In this document: in pieces, positions 1-7,686 of the stretch
Position numbering within the stretch: the stretch's first letter is position 1
How the letters are laid out: each line of letters opens with the position of its first letter
Source: Nocardiopsis alborubida
GTDB lineage: Bacteria; Actinomycetota; Actinomycetes; Streptosporangiales; Streptosporangiaceae
NCBI RefSeq assembly: GCF_012396365.1
Contig: NZ_JAAXPG010000001.1
Location: 248,001-312,000 of the forward strand
Direction: 5' to 3'
DNA length: 64,000 nt
The notes under the pieces: generated by a model
The model's database searches: none
The model's input: only the letters and a program-made list of their open reading frames with translations
Told to the model about the DNA's origin: nothing
Made by a program: the position numbers and the translations under genes

Positions 1-2
1 CC

Positions 3-1067
3 TCCGCGTTCGCCGTCACCCCGGCCACCGCCAGCGTGTTCGGGCTTTTGCTGGCGGTGCTGCTGGGCGGCCTGGTGGTGCTGATCCGCGTCCGGGGCCG
101 CGACGAGCGGGCGCTGCGCGACGAGGCCTCGGCCGGGGACCACGCGCCGGTGGCCGAGGGAGAGCACGGGCGTCTGCGGTTCGCCCCGCCGGACGACGTG
201 CACCCCGGCCAGATCGGCACGCTCGTCAACGAGACCGTGGACATCACCGACCTCACCGGCGCCGTGGTCGACCTGGCGGTGCGCGGCTACGTGCGCCTGG
301 AGGAACTGCCGCACGAGCACTTCACGTCCGTCGACTGGCGGCTGGTGCGGCTGGACGGTCCGCCGGAGGACACCCTCCGCTCCTACGAGTGGCTGCTGCT
401 GGACGCGCTCTTCGGCGGGCGCCGGACCGTGCGCCTGTCCCAGGTGGGGTCGCCCCGGACCTCCGCCGACTTCCCGGCGCGCATCGACCGGGTGCGCGAG
501 GAGCTGTACCGGGACATGGTGCGGCTGAAGTGGTTCGCCCACTCGCCCAGCAAGGTGCGCACCCGCTGGAGCACCATCGGCATGGCGGTGACGGCCGCGG
601 GCGTGGTCCTGACCGGGGTCCTGGCGGTCTTCACCAGCGCCGCGTTCACCGGGCTGGCCGTCATCATCGCGGGCGCCGCCGTCACGGCGGGGGCGCAGTA
701 CATGCCCGCCAAGACCGCCCTGGGCAGCTCGGTGTACGCGCACACGGTGGGCTTCCGCGACTACCTGCTGAGCCCGCGCTCGGCGACCGCGCCCCCGGGG
801 CAGCGGGTGGAGCTGTACTCGCGCTACCTGCCCTACGCGGTGATCTTCGACGACGTCGACCACTGGGCCAACATCCTGGCCTCGGCCGCGCTCACCGACC
901 TGACCCCCGAGGAGCTGACCGGTGACGGCCTGGCCTGGTACACGGGGCCCAGGGAGTGGCGGATCGAGGACTTCGCGGACTCCATCACCACGTTCGTGGT
1001 GACGCTGACCGGCATCATCACCAACGCCCGGCGGCTGCGGGCGCTCAACCAGTTCCAGCGGCGGTAG
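3..1067 (+). CDS. DUF2207-family membrane protein, 5' end outside window
   Basis: The frame is open to the left edge, so the N terminus is missing; a GTG at 36 is in frame but starts in the middle of a membrane helix and is unlikely to be the real start. The visible part holds one hydrophobic helix at the left end, a soluble stretch with the pattern typical of the DUF2207 C-terminal half (around the residues [16 protein letters not shown] and the following [12 protein letters not shown]), then two more hydrophobic helices encoded at about 570-710. Members are predicted membrane proteins of unknown function. It is followed at 29 bp by dtd on the same strand. Family assignment comes from recognised sequence pattern; the biochemical role is unknown. 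Confidence 0.75.
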   Translation, partial: SAFAVTPATASVFGLLLAVLLGGLVVLIRVRGRDERALRDEASAGDHAPVAEGEHGRLRFAPPDDVHPGQIGTLVNETVDITDLTGAVVDLAVRGYVRLEELPHEHFTSVDWRLVRLDGPPEDTLRSYEWLLLDALFGGRRTVRLSQVGSPRTSADFPARIDRVREELYRDMVRLKWFAHSPSKVRTRWSTIGMAVTAAGVVLTGVLAVFTSAAFTGLAVIIAGAAVTAGAQYMPAKTALGSSVYAHTVGFRDYLLSPRSATAPPGQRVELYSRYLPYAVIFDDVDHWANILASAALTDLTPEELTGDGLAWYTGPREWRIEDFADSITTFVVTLTGIITNARRLRALNQFQRR

Positions 1068-1096
1068 GCCGCGGCGGACCCACGAGGGGAGGCACC

Positions 1097-1522
1097 ATGC
1101 GCGCGGTCGTACAGCGCGTGTCGCACGCGTCGGTGACGGTGGACGGCGAGGTGGTCGGACGGATCACCGAACCGGGCCTGATGGCGCTGGTGGGGGTGAC
1201 CCACACCGACACGGCCGCCGAGGCGGCCAGGATCGCCAGGAAGCTGTGGACGCTGCGGATCCTGGAGGACGAGCAGTCCTGCTCCGACACCGGCGCGCCG
1301 CTGCTCGTCGTCAGCCAGTTCACGCTCTACGGTGACGCGCGCAAGGGCCGCCGCCCCACCTGGCAGGCCGCCGCGCCCGGACCCGTCGCCGAACCCCTCG
1401 TGGACGCTGTCGTCGAGGAGCTGCGCTCGCTCGGCGCCGCGGTGGCCACGGGGGTGTTCGGCGCGAGGATGTCGGTCTCCCTCACCAACGAGGGGCCGTT
1501 CACGGTCGTCCTGGAGGCATGA
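1097..1522 (+). CDS. dtd: D-aminoacyl-tRNA deacylase
   Basis: 141-residue cytoplasmic enzyme that hydrolyses D-amino acids from mischarged tRNA. The N terminus [17 protein letters not shown], the [15 protein letters not shown] segment and the C-terminal [11 protein letters not shown] are the conserved family motifs; the last supplies the Gly-Pro cis-peptide that reads chirality. The length is normal for the DTD family. The ATG at 1097 is chosen because it follows a GGGGAGG ribosome site (1085-1092) and matches the usual N terminus; the open frame extends further upstream but carries no family sequence. It converges on regX3. Confidence 0.95.
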   Translation: MRAVVQRVSHASVTVDGEVVGRITEPGLMALVGVTHTDTAAEAARIARKLWTLRILEDEQSCSDTGAPLLVVSQFTLYGDARKGRRPTWQAAAPGPVAEPLVDAVVEELRSLGAAVATGVFGARMSVSLTNEGPFTVVLEA

Positions 1523-1527
1523 CGGGG

Positions 1528-1557
1528 CCCGGGCTGTGGACACCGCCACGGCCCGGG
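1528..1557. terminator. Hairpin between convergent dtd and regX3
   Basis: Two 12-base arms (1528-1539 and 1546-1557) pair with a single G-T wobble around a six-base loop. It lies in the 85-bp gap between the dtd stop and the regX3 stop, so it can end transcription from both sides. There is no U-tract, which is usual in actinomycetes. Confidence 0.6.
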
Positions 1558-1607
1558 ACACGGGAGACGACGCAGGAGGGGGAGTCCCCGGAGAGATCCC
1601 GTGCCCC

Positions 1608-2303
1608 TCAGACGTCGACGGTCACCGGCTCGAACTTGTAGCCCAGACCGCGGACGGTCACGATGTAGCGCGGGCTGCCGGGGTCCTCCTCGATCTTGGC
1701 GCGCAGCCTCTTGACGTGCACGTCGAGGGTCTTGGTGTCACCGACGTAGTCGGCGCCCCACACGCGGTCGATGAGCTGCATCCTGGTGAGCACCCGTCCG
1801 GCGTTGCGCAGGAGCACCTCCAGCAGCTCGAACTCCTTGAGGGGGAGCTGCACGTTGTCGCCGCGCACCGTCACCACGTGCCGCTCCACGTCCATCCGGA
1901 CGGGACCGGCCTCCAGGGCGGCGGGGAGCACGACCTCGTCCTCTCCGCGGCGGCGCAGCACCGCGCGGATGCGGGCCACGAGCTCGCGTGAGGAGAAGGG
2001 CTTGGTCACGTAGTCGTCGGCGCCCAGCTCCAGACCGACGACCTTGTCGATCTCGGAGTCCTTGGCGGTGAGCATGATCACGGGGACGTTGGACTTCTGC
2101 CGCAGCGTCCGGCACACCTCGGTGCCCGACAGCCCCGGCAGCATCAGGTCCAGCAGCACCAGGTCGGCCCCGGTACGGTCGAAGGTCTCCAACGCCACGG
2201 TCCCTGTGGGAGCCACGGCGACCTCGAAGCCCTCCTTGCGCAGCATGTACGACAGGGCGTCGCTGTAGGATTCCTCGTCCTCGACAACGAGTACACGCGT
2301 CAC
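1608..2303 (-). CDS. regX3: OmpR/PhoB-type response regulator of phosphate control (RegX3/PhoP)
   Basis: 231-residue DNA-binding response regulator. The receiver domain (about 1-115) has the acidic pair near residues 8-9, the phosphoacceptor Asp52 in VLLDLMLPG and the Lys of DDYVTKPFS; the C-terminal winged helix (about 130-228) ends in VRGLGYKFEP. The GTG start at 2303 overlaps the kinase stop as GTGA and follows AGGAGG (2311-2316), so it is translationally coupled to senX3. The longer open frame upstream is the 3' end of the kinase gene read in another frame. Known role: activates phosphate-starvation genes. Its position beside divergent phoU matches the Streptomyces phoU-phoR-phoP and Mycobacterium senX3-regX3 loci. 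Confidence 0.93.
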   Translation of the reverse strand: MTRVLVVEDEESYSDALSYMLRKEGFEVAVAPTGTVALETFDRTGADLVLLDLMLPGLSGTEVCRTLRQKSNVPVIMLTAKDSEIDKVVGLELGADDYVTKPFSSRELVARIRAVLRRRGEDEVVLPAALEAGPVRMDVERHVVTVRGDNVQLPLKEFELLEVLLRNAGRVLTRMQLIDRVWGADYVGDTKTLDVHVKRLRAKIEEDPGSPRYIVTVRGLGYKFEPVTVDV

Positions 2304-3499
2304 TGTGCCGCCTCCTGACGGTCGGTGTTCCGGGCGGCCTCGGGCCCCCGGCTCTCGGATCTGGGCAGACGCAGAGTGAACGTCGACCCCGACCCCTCCT
2401 TGCTCCACACGGTCACTTCTCCACGGTGGTGGGTCATGATGTGCTTGACGATCGCCAGGCCCAGACCGGTACCTCCGGTGGCCCGGCTCCGAGCGGCGTC
2501 CACACGGTAGAACCGCTCGAAGATCCTTTCCAGATCCTGCTGAGGGATCCCTATGCCCTGGTCGGCGACGCTGATGTCCACGCTCGACCTGGACAGCACC
2601 ACGGACACGGCGACCCGGGTGTTCTTGGGGCTGTAGGCCACGGCGTTGGCGACCAGGTTACGCAGGGCCGTGCCCAGCAGCCCCCCGTCGCCCATGACCG
2701 TGACACCCTCGGCGCCGCTGCCGACCAGCTCGATCCCCTTGGCGTCCGCGGGCATGCGCACCGAGTCCAGCGCCTCCTCCACGACGGGACCGAGGTCGAC
2801 CCGGGCGGGCTCGGCCATCGGTTCGGCGCCCTGGATGCGCGAGAGCGTGATGAGGTCCTGGATCACCGCGGTCAGCCGGGAGGCCTCGATCTGCATGCGC
2901 TCGGTGAAGCGACGCACCGCTTCCGGGTCGTCACTGGCGTCCTGTACGGTTTCCGCCAACAGGGACAAAGCGCCCACCGGAGTCTTCAGCTCGTGCGAGA
3001 TGTTCGCGACGAAGTCGCGGCGAACCGCCTCCAGGCGCCGGTGCTCGGTCTGGTCCTCGGCCAGCACCAGCACCAGCCCGGTCCCTCCGAGGGGGGCCAC
3101 CCGCACGGCGAAGGACGTGGCGTCGGGGCCGAACTTGCGCACGGCGACCTCGATGTCCGTCTCCCGGATGACGCCGTCCCGCCGTACCTGCCGGGCCAGG
3201 GTGAGGAGCTCGCCTATGACCAGTTCCTCGCCCCGGACGATGCCGAAGGCGCGTGCGGCGGACGAGGCGCGCAGGACCCTGTCGGCCGAGTCCAGCACGA
3301 CGGCGGAGGAGGGGATCGCGGAGAGCACCTCGGCTATGCCTGACGGCAGCACGCCGCCGTCGCGGTTCTGCGGCTCCGGAGCCTGCCGCTGCCGTGCGGC
3401 GGTACCCGTACGGAAGAAAGGACCGGCCAGGACGCCGATGACGACGCCTGTGACGAGTCCGATGATGCCGGTCACCGCGGCGAGAAGTTCCCCTTGCAC
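2300..3499 (-). CDS. senX3: Sensor histidine kinase of phosphate response (SenX3/PhoR)
   Basis: 399-residue membrane-bound kinase partner of RegX3. One N-terminal transmembrane helix (about 9-29) is followed by a PAS-like region (about 50-155), the H-box with His169 in SHELKTPVGALSLL, the N-box NLVANAVAYSP, the G1 box DQGIGIPQQ with the F-box ERFYRVD, and the G2 box GGTGLGLAIVKHI. The single short helix with no periplasmic sensor loop is typical of SenX3, which senses phosphate through PhoU and the Pst transporter. It starts with GTG and is transcribed away from phoU across a 124-bp gap that contains a PHO-box-like repeat. Confidence 0.93.
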   Translation of the reverse strand: MQGELLAAVTGIIGLVTGVVIGVLAGPFFRTGTAARQRQAPEPQNRDGGVLPSGIAEVLSAIPSSAVVLDSADRVLRASSAARAFGIVRGEELVIGELLTLARQVRRDGVIRETDIEVAVRKFGPDATSFAVRVAPLGGTGLVLVLAEDQTEHRRLEAVRRDFVANISHELKTPVGALSLLAETVQDASDDPEAVRRFTERMQIEASRLTAVIQDLITLSRIQGAEPMAEPARVDLGPVVEEALDSVRMPADAKGIELVGSGAEGVTVMGDGGLLGTALRNLVANAVAYSPKNTRVAVSVVLSRSSVDISVADQGIGIPQQDLERIFERFYRVDAARSRATGGTGLGLAIVKHIMTHHRGEVTVWSKEGSGSTFTLRLPRSESRGPEAARNTDRQEAAQ

Positions 3500-3560
3500 G
3501 GTTCGATCGTAAACGTGCGGGCTGGGGCTTTACCCGGTCAGGGCATGCGACACAACCGAG

Positions 3561-3582
3561 GTTCTTGCATCGTTCACCAATT
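3561..3582 (+). promoter_or_regulatory. PHO-box-like direct repeat
   Basis: Two 11-base units in tandem, the second beginning GTTCACC, lie between senX3 (starts 3499, minus) and phoU (starts 3624, plus). Streptomyces PhoP and mycobacterial RegX3 bind 11-bp direct repeats with a GTTCACC-like core, so this is a plausible autoregulatory site. The first unit (GTTCTTGCATC) is a weaker match. Confidence 0.5.
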
Positions 3583-3623
3583 CTTGGCCGACTCTTCAAA
3601 CAACCACTGGGAGCATTGACGCC

Positions 3624-4286
3624 ATGCGCGATACCTACCACGAGGACCTTGACAGCCTGAGTGAACGCCTCGTCGAGATGACGCGGCTCGCCCGGCACGC
3701 CGTCGCTCGTGCGACCACGGCGCTGCTGGACAGTGACCTCAACGCGGCCCAGGAGGTCATCTCCGGTGACGAGCAGATCAACCGGCTCGACCAGGACATC
3801 GAGGACACCGCGTTCAGCCTGATGGCCCGGCAGCAGCCGGTCGCCTCCGACCTGCGGACCATCATCACCTCGCTGTACATGCGCGGCGACCTGGAGCGGA
3901 TGGGCGACCACGCCGTCCACCTGGCCAAGGTCGCGCGGCGGCGCCACCCCGACTCGGCGATCCCCAAGCCGGTGCGGTCGATCGTGCTGGAGATGGGCCA
4001 CCAGGCGGAGCTGCTGGTCACCAAGGCGGGCGAGGTCATCATGGACCGCGACCCGGACACCGCCCTGGAGCTGGACAAGGACGACGACACGATGGACCGG
4101 CTGCGGCGCAAGCTGCTGCAGCGCATCCTCGCCCCGGGGTGGGAGTACGGGGTGGAGGCCACCATGGACGTCACCCTGGTCGGCCGGTTCTACGAACGCT
4201 TCGGTGACCACGCGGTGCACGTCGCCGACAACCTCGTCTACATGGTGACGGGCGAGAAGCGCGAGGACTACGACCCCGAGAGCTGA
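3624..4286 (+). CDS. phoU: Phosphate signalling protein PhoU
   Basis: 220-residue all-helical cytoplasmic protein made of two PhoU repeats, each with a metal-binding E/DxxxD-type helix; the second-repeat signature GRFYERFGDHAVHVADN and the first-repeat counterpart GDLERMGDHAVHLAK are clear. It links the Pst transporter to the SenX3 kinase and holds the kinase off when phosphate is plentiful. The length is typical. The ATG at 3624 gives the standard N terminus MRDTYHEDL. It diverges from senX3-regX3 and probably shares their control. Confidence 0.95.
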   Translation: MRDTYHEDLDSLSERLVEMTRLARHAVARATTALLDSDLNAAQEVISGDEQINRLDQDIEDTAFSLMARQQPVASDLRTIITSLYMRGDLERMGDHAVHLAKVARRRHPDSAIPKPVRSIVLEMGHQAELLVTKAGEVIMDRDPDTALELDKDDDTMDRLRRKLLQRILAPGWEYGVEATMDVTLVGRFYERFGDHAVHVADNLVYMVTGEKREDYDPES

Positions 4287-4344
4287 GTCCGAGGAGGGTC
4301 CCTCGCCGAACGCGTCGCGTGCGCCCCTCCGGACGCGCCCCTCC

Positions 4345-4375
4345 CGCGGCGCCGCGCGCTCCGCGCGGCGCCGCG
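4345..4375. terminator. Strong GC hairpin downstream of phoU
   Basis: Perfect 14-base arms (4345-4358, 4362-4375) around a three-base loop, 59 bp after the phoU stop. A further copy of the right-arm core follows at about 4376-4386. It probably ends phoU transcription. The rest of the 461-bp gap to carD (4287-4747) has no gene I can support. Confidence 0.6.
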
Positions 4376-4662
4376 CGGCGCCGCGGGGGCGAGGGCGGAG
4401 GGTGACCGGTCCGAACGGGCCGTGCGGCGGCGGTTCCGGCGGGGTGCCGTACGCCCCTTTCCGGCGACGTGTGCCAGTCGACGCGGCACCGTGAGATCCG
4501 TCGCTCCGGCCCCTCTCGGAAGGCTTCGCGGGCGTGTCCGTAACGCTGTGCCCAAGTCCCGGTGAAGGGGCGGTCACGGCGTCCGCAAGCCCTTCCGTAC
4601 GGGGTCTGACCAGGTACGCAGCAGGCCTCGGGTACACTTTGTCAAGCCCTGGAAAGTGGGGC

Positions 4663-4690
4663 TTGACCTGCGTGTTCGCAAACCTAATAG
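4663..4690 (+). promoter_or_regulatory. Probable carD promoter
   Basis: TTGACC (4663-4668) and TAATAG (4685-4690) are separated by 16 bp, a fair match to the housekeeping sigma-70-type consensus. They sit about 58 bp upstream of the carD ATG, in an AT-richer patch of an otherwise very GC-rich gap. carD is essential and constitutively expressed in relatives, which fits. Confidence 0.5.
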
Positions 4691-4747
4691 GTACGTTAAG
4701 TCACAGATTCGTGGTATCCTTGTGGTAGCGGAAGGGGTACCTGTCAC

Positions 4748-5230
4748 ATGGCTTTCAAGGTCGGCGACACTGTTGTCTACCCCCATCATGGGGCTGCTCG
4801 TATTGAAGCGATCGAGACGCGCAACATTAAGGGCGAGGACAGAATCTACCTCGTTCTGAGGGTCGACAAGGGCGATCTGACGGTGCGCGTGCCCGCCGCG
4901 AATGCCGAGGACGTCGGCGTTCGCGACGTGGTGGGGCAGGAGGGCCTGGACAAGGTCTTCGAGGTGCTTCGCGCGCCGCACACCGAGGAGCCCACCAACT
5001 GGTCCAGGCGCTACAAGGCCAACCTGGAGAAGCTGGCCTCGGGTGACGTGAACAAGGTCGCCGAGGTGGTTCGGGACCTCTGGCGCCGGGACAAGGAGCG
5101 CGGCCTGTCCGCCGGCGAGAAGCGGATGCTCGCCAAGGCGCGGCAGATCCTCGTCAGCGAACTCGCCCTCGCGGAAAAGACCAACGAGGACAAGGCCGAG
5201 GCCCTCCTCGACGAGGTTCTCACGACCTGA
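4748..5230 (+). CDS. carD: CarD-family RNA polymerase-binding regulator
   Basis: 160 residues. The N-terminal Tudor-like domain (about 1-60, [15 protein letters not shown]...) binds the RNA polymerase beta lobe; the helical C-terminal domain (about 70-160) has the conserved [17 protein letters not shown], whose Trp wedges at the -10 region. CarD stabilises the open promoter complex at rRNA and other promoters. Length and sequence are those of actinobacterial CarD. It is followed at 24 bp by ispF, in place of the usual ispD. Confidence 0.96.
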   Translation: MAFKVGDTVVYPHHGAARIEAIETRNIKGEDRIYLVLRVDKGDLTVRVPAANAEDVGVRDVVGQEGLDKVFEVLRAPHTEEPTNWSRRYKANLEKLASGDVNKVAEVVRDLWRRDKERGLSAGEKRMLAKARQILVSELALAEKTNEDKAEALLDEVLTT

Positions 5231-5254
5231 CCTGGTTCTGAAATCACGTAATTG

Positions 5255-5734
5255 ATGACGAATATGCCTCGGGTGGGCGTCGGAACGGACGTCCACCCGT
5301 TTTCTCCTGGGCGCACCCTTTTCCTGGCCGGTTTGGAATGGCCGGGAGAAGACGGCGTCAGCGGCCATTCCGACGGCGATGTCGCCGCCCACGCGGCGTG
5401 CGACGCGCTGTTGTCCGCCTGCGGGCTGGGCGATCTGGGATCCAACTTCGGTACCTCGGAACCGCGCTGGAAAGGCGCGTCCGGGGCCGCCCTGCTCACC
5501 GAGACCGCGGCGCGCGTGCGCGCGGCCGGTTTCGAGATCGGCAACGTGGCCGTCCAGATCATCAGCAACCGCCCCAAGTTCGCGCCGCGCCGCGCGGAGG
5601 CCGAGAAGACGCTCTCGGAGGTCGTGGGGGCGCCCGTGAGCATCTCGGCGACCACGACCGACGGCCTGGGCCTCACCGGCCGGGGAGAGGGCATCGCGGC
5701 CGTGGCCACGGCCCTGTGCGCCGCGGTGGACTGA
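5255..5734 (+). CDS. ispF: 2-C-methyl-D-erythritol 2,4-cyclodiphosphate synthase
   Basis: About 159 residues. The enzyme of the MEP isoprenoid pathway that converts CDP-methylerythritol 2-phosphate to the cyclodiphosphate with loss of CMP. Zinc ligands Asp12, His14 (TDVHPF) and His46 (SDGDVAAH) are present, as are the NRPKFAPRR segment and the C-terminal [13 protein letters not shown]. Start choice is uncertain between TTG 5252, ATG 5255 and ATG 5264 ([11 protein letters not shown]); no strong ribosome site separates them. It is probably co-transcribed with carD. The CDP-ME synthase gene ispD, normally next door, is not in this window. Confidence 0.94.
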   Translation: MTNMPRVGVGTDVHPFSPGRTLFLAGLEWPGEDGVSGHSDGDVAAHAACDALLSACGLGDLGSNFGTSEPRWKGASGAALLTETAARVRAAGFEIGNVAVQIISNRPKFAPRRAEAEKTLSEVVGAPVSISATTTDGLGLTGRGEGIAAVATALCAAVD

Positions 5735-5754
5735 GAGGCCGGAGCCCGGCCCCG

Positions 5755-6528
5755 TCACGACGCGCGTCCGCGCTCCCGGTAGACGAGCAGCTGGTAGCCG
5801 GGGGCGCTGGCGACGTTGAAGGCGTGGAAGTCCACCGTCAGCAGGCCCCGCTCCGGGTGGCGGAGCAGTTTGGTCTCGTGGGTCTTCGGCTGTACGTCGT
5901 GTCTGGCCCAGAGAGCGGGGAACGCGGGACTGGCGTGGCGGAGCGTCTCCAGGAGCTCGGCGAGCCTCGCCGGTGTCCGGCTGAAGTCGGCGCTGGCGCG
6001 CAGGTTCGCCACGGTGGCCTCCGCCGACGCCTCCCACTCGACGAAGAAGCGCGGTCCCTCGGGGTCGAGCATGACCATCTCCAGCAGGTTCGCGGTGTCG
6101 GCGAACCCGCTGAACAGGTCCCGTGCCCCGGCGTTCATGGCGATGACGTCGAGCACGGGGTCGAGCACGATGGCCCCGGCCTCGTGCCAGGAGTCGAGAA
6201 GGGCGAGCAGCTCGGTCGGGACGGGGCGCACCGTCGCCTCCTCGTCCAGTCGCCGCGCCACACCGGCGAGTGCGTACAGGTGCCTCTCCTCGGCCTCGCT
6301 CAGCCGCAGGGTCGCCGACAGCGCCGCCAGCACCGGTTCCGAGGGGTGCGGCTCCTTCCCCTGTTCGAGGCGCCGGTAGTAGTCGATGCTGAGGCCGGCG
6401 TCCTGGGCGACCTCCTCGCGCCGCAGCCCCGGGACCCGGCGGTGGCCGCCCGGGGGGAGACCGAGGGAGTCCGGCGTGACCTTCGCGCGGCGGGTGCGCA
6501 GGAACTCGCCCAAATCCGTCTTCGCCAT
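5755..6528 (-). CDS. XRE-family regulator with MmyB-like ligand domain
   Basis: 257 residues. The N-terminal helix-turn-helix (about 5-85) includes LGEFLRTRRAKVTP, RVPGLRREEVAQDAGLS and YYRRLEQGK, typical of the actinobacterial family with a C-terminal MmyB-like ligand-binding domain (about 110-250; WHEAGAIVLDPVLDVIAMNAGA). It is divergent from an SDR gene 77 bp away, with a large perfect inverted repeat between them. In this family the regulator usually represses the adjacent oxidoreductase gene until a small ligand binds; that role is inferred here from position. Confidence 0.85.
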   Translation of the reverse strand: MAKTDLGEFLRTRRAKVTPDSLGLPPGGHRRVPGLRREEVAQDAGLSIDYYRRLEQGKEPHPSEPVLAALSATLRLSEAEERHLYALAGVARRLDEEATVRPVPTELLALLDSWHEAGAIVLDPVLDVIAMNAGARDLFSGFADTANLLEMVMLDPEGPRFFVEWEASAEATVANLRASADFSRTPARLAELLETLRHASPAFPALWARHDVQPKTHETKLLRHPERGLLTVDFHAFNVASAPGYQLLVYRERGRAS

Positions 6529-6546
6529 GGGTGGAGTCTAGAAGCC

Positions 6547-6595
6547 GGGTGCCGGACGAGGGGGGCCGCGTCACAGCCTCCCTCGTCCGGCACCC
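6547..6595. promoter_or_regulatory. 16-bp perfect inverted repeat between divergent regulator and SDR genes
   Basis: Arms 6547-6562 and 6580-6595 are perfect reverse complements (GGGTGCCGGACGAGGG) with a 17-bp spacer. The repeat fills most of the 77-bp space between the two divergent start codons. It is a good operator candidate for the XRE regulator; a transcript hairpin is the alternative. Confidence 0.65.
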
Positions 6596-6605
6596 CGGCC
6601 TGAGC

Positions 6606-7418
6606 ATGGTGGACATGGACACCACACCGAACACTCTGCCCACCGCACAGGTCGTCTCCGGCACGCCGCTCGCCGGCCGGGTCGCCGTCGTCACGGGTGC
6701 CTCCAGCGGCATCGGTGAGGCGACCGCGCTCCGGTTCGCCGAGCTGGGAGCGAAGGTCGCGCTGATCGCCCGCCGCGGCGACCGGCTCGAAGCGCTCCGG
6801 GACCGTGTCCGAGCGAACGGAGGCACGGCCCTGGCGCTGCCGACCGACGTCACGGACCGCGCGGCCGTTCTCGCCGCCGCCCGGCGGACCGAGGACGAGC
6901 TCGGGCCCGTCGACCTGGTCTTCGCCAACGCGGGAGTCCAGCTCATCGCGGAGATCACCGACCTGGCGGTGGACGACTGGGACACCCAGCTCAACACCAA
7001 CGTCGTCGGCGTCATGAACACCATCCAGGCCTTCGTCGGCTCGTTGGAGGCCGCGGCGGCGGCCGGACGGCCCGCGGACCTGATCACGACCTCCTCGATC
7101 GCCGCGGTGCGGGTCCTGGAGAGGTTCCAGGTCTACTCGGCGACCAAGGCCTACGTCAGCCAGCTGTCGCGGTTGCTGCGCACGGAGCTCGGGCGCAAGC
7201 GGGTCCGCGTGTGCACCGTAGAGCCCGGCATGGTCGACACCGAGCTGCCCGACCACGTCACCGACCCGGACGCCTCGAAGCTCATGGCGGACCTCATCGA
7301 GCAGATCGACGTACTGCGGTCCGAGGACGTCGCTGAGACGGTCTCCTTCGTCGCGGCCGTGCCGAGGCACGTCAACCTGACCGAGATCACGATCCTGCCG
7401 ACCGAGCAGGCCATCTGA
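6606..7418 (+). CDS. Short-chain dehydrogenase/reductase
   Basis: 270-residue classical SDR. The Rossmann NADP-binding motif TGASSGIGEATA (about 22-33), the NAG motif in FANAGVQL, an active-site serine in TTSSIAAV and the catalytic YSATKAY (Tyr and Lys) are all present. The late segment RVCTVEPGMVDTEL is typical of YdfG/serine-dehydrogenase-like members that reduce 3-hydroxy acids or aldehydes. Substrate unknown. The start at 6606 is the first ATG after the inverted repeat; 6615 is an alternative. Probably controlled by the divergent XRE regulator. Confidence 0.87.
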   Translation: MVDMDTTPNTLPTAQVVSGTPLAGRVAVVTGASSGIGEATALRFAELGAKVALIARRGDRLEALRDRVRANGGTALALPTDVTDRAAVLAAARRTEDELGPVDLVFANAGVQLIAEITDLAVDDWDTQLNTNVVGVMNTIQAFVGSLEAAAAAGRPADLITTSSIAAVRVLERFQVYSATKAYVSQLSRLLRTELGRKRVRVCTVEPGMVDTELPDHVTDPDASKLMADLIEQIDVLRSEDVAETVSFVAAVPRHVNLTEITILPTEQAI

Positions 7419-7686
7419 CGGCCGACGCCCGCGGTGGAGGGAGGCCGCTGTGGTTCGCCGCCGTCAGGCGCGCTCCGGTGGAGCACGGAGGGTCCGGGGT
7501 CTGCGGGCCCGAGGGCAGCGGGTCCGGGGCAGCACGGTGTCGGCGGCGTCCGAGGGCCCCCTTGTCCTCAGGCCGGACCGCGGCGACCAGGACCCACCAG
7601 AACGACTTCGGGGCTGTGCACGGACCGTGCGCAGCCCCGTCGTGTGTCCACTCAGCCCGTCTGCCCGGTGCGCCTGCTCGCCGTGT

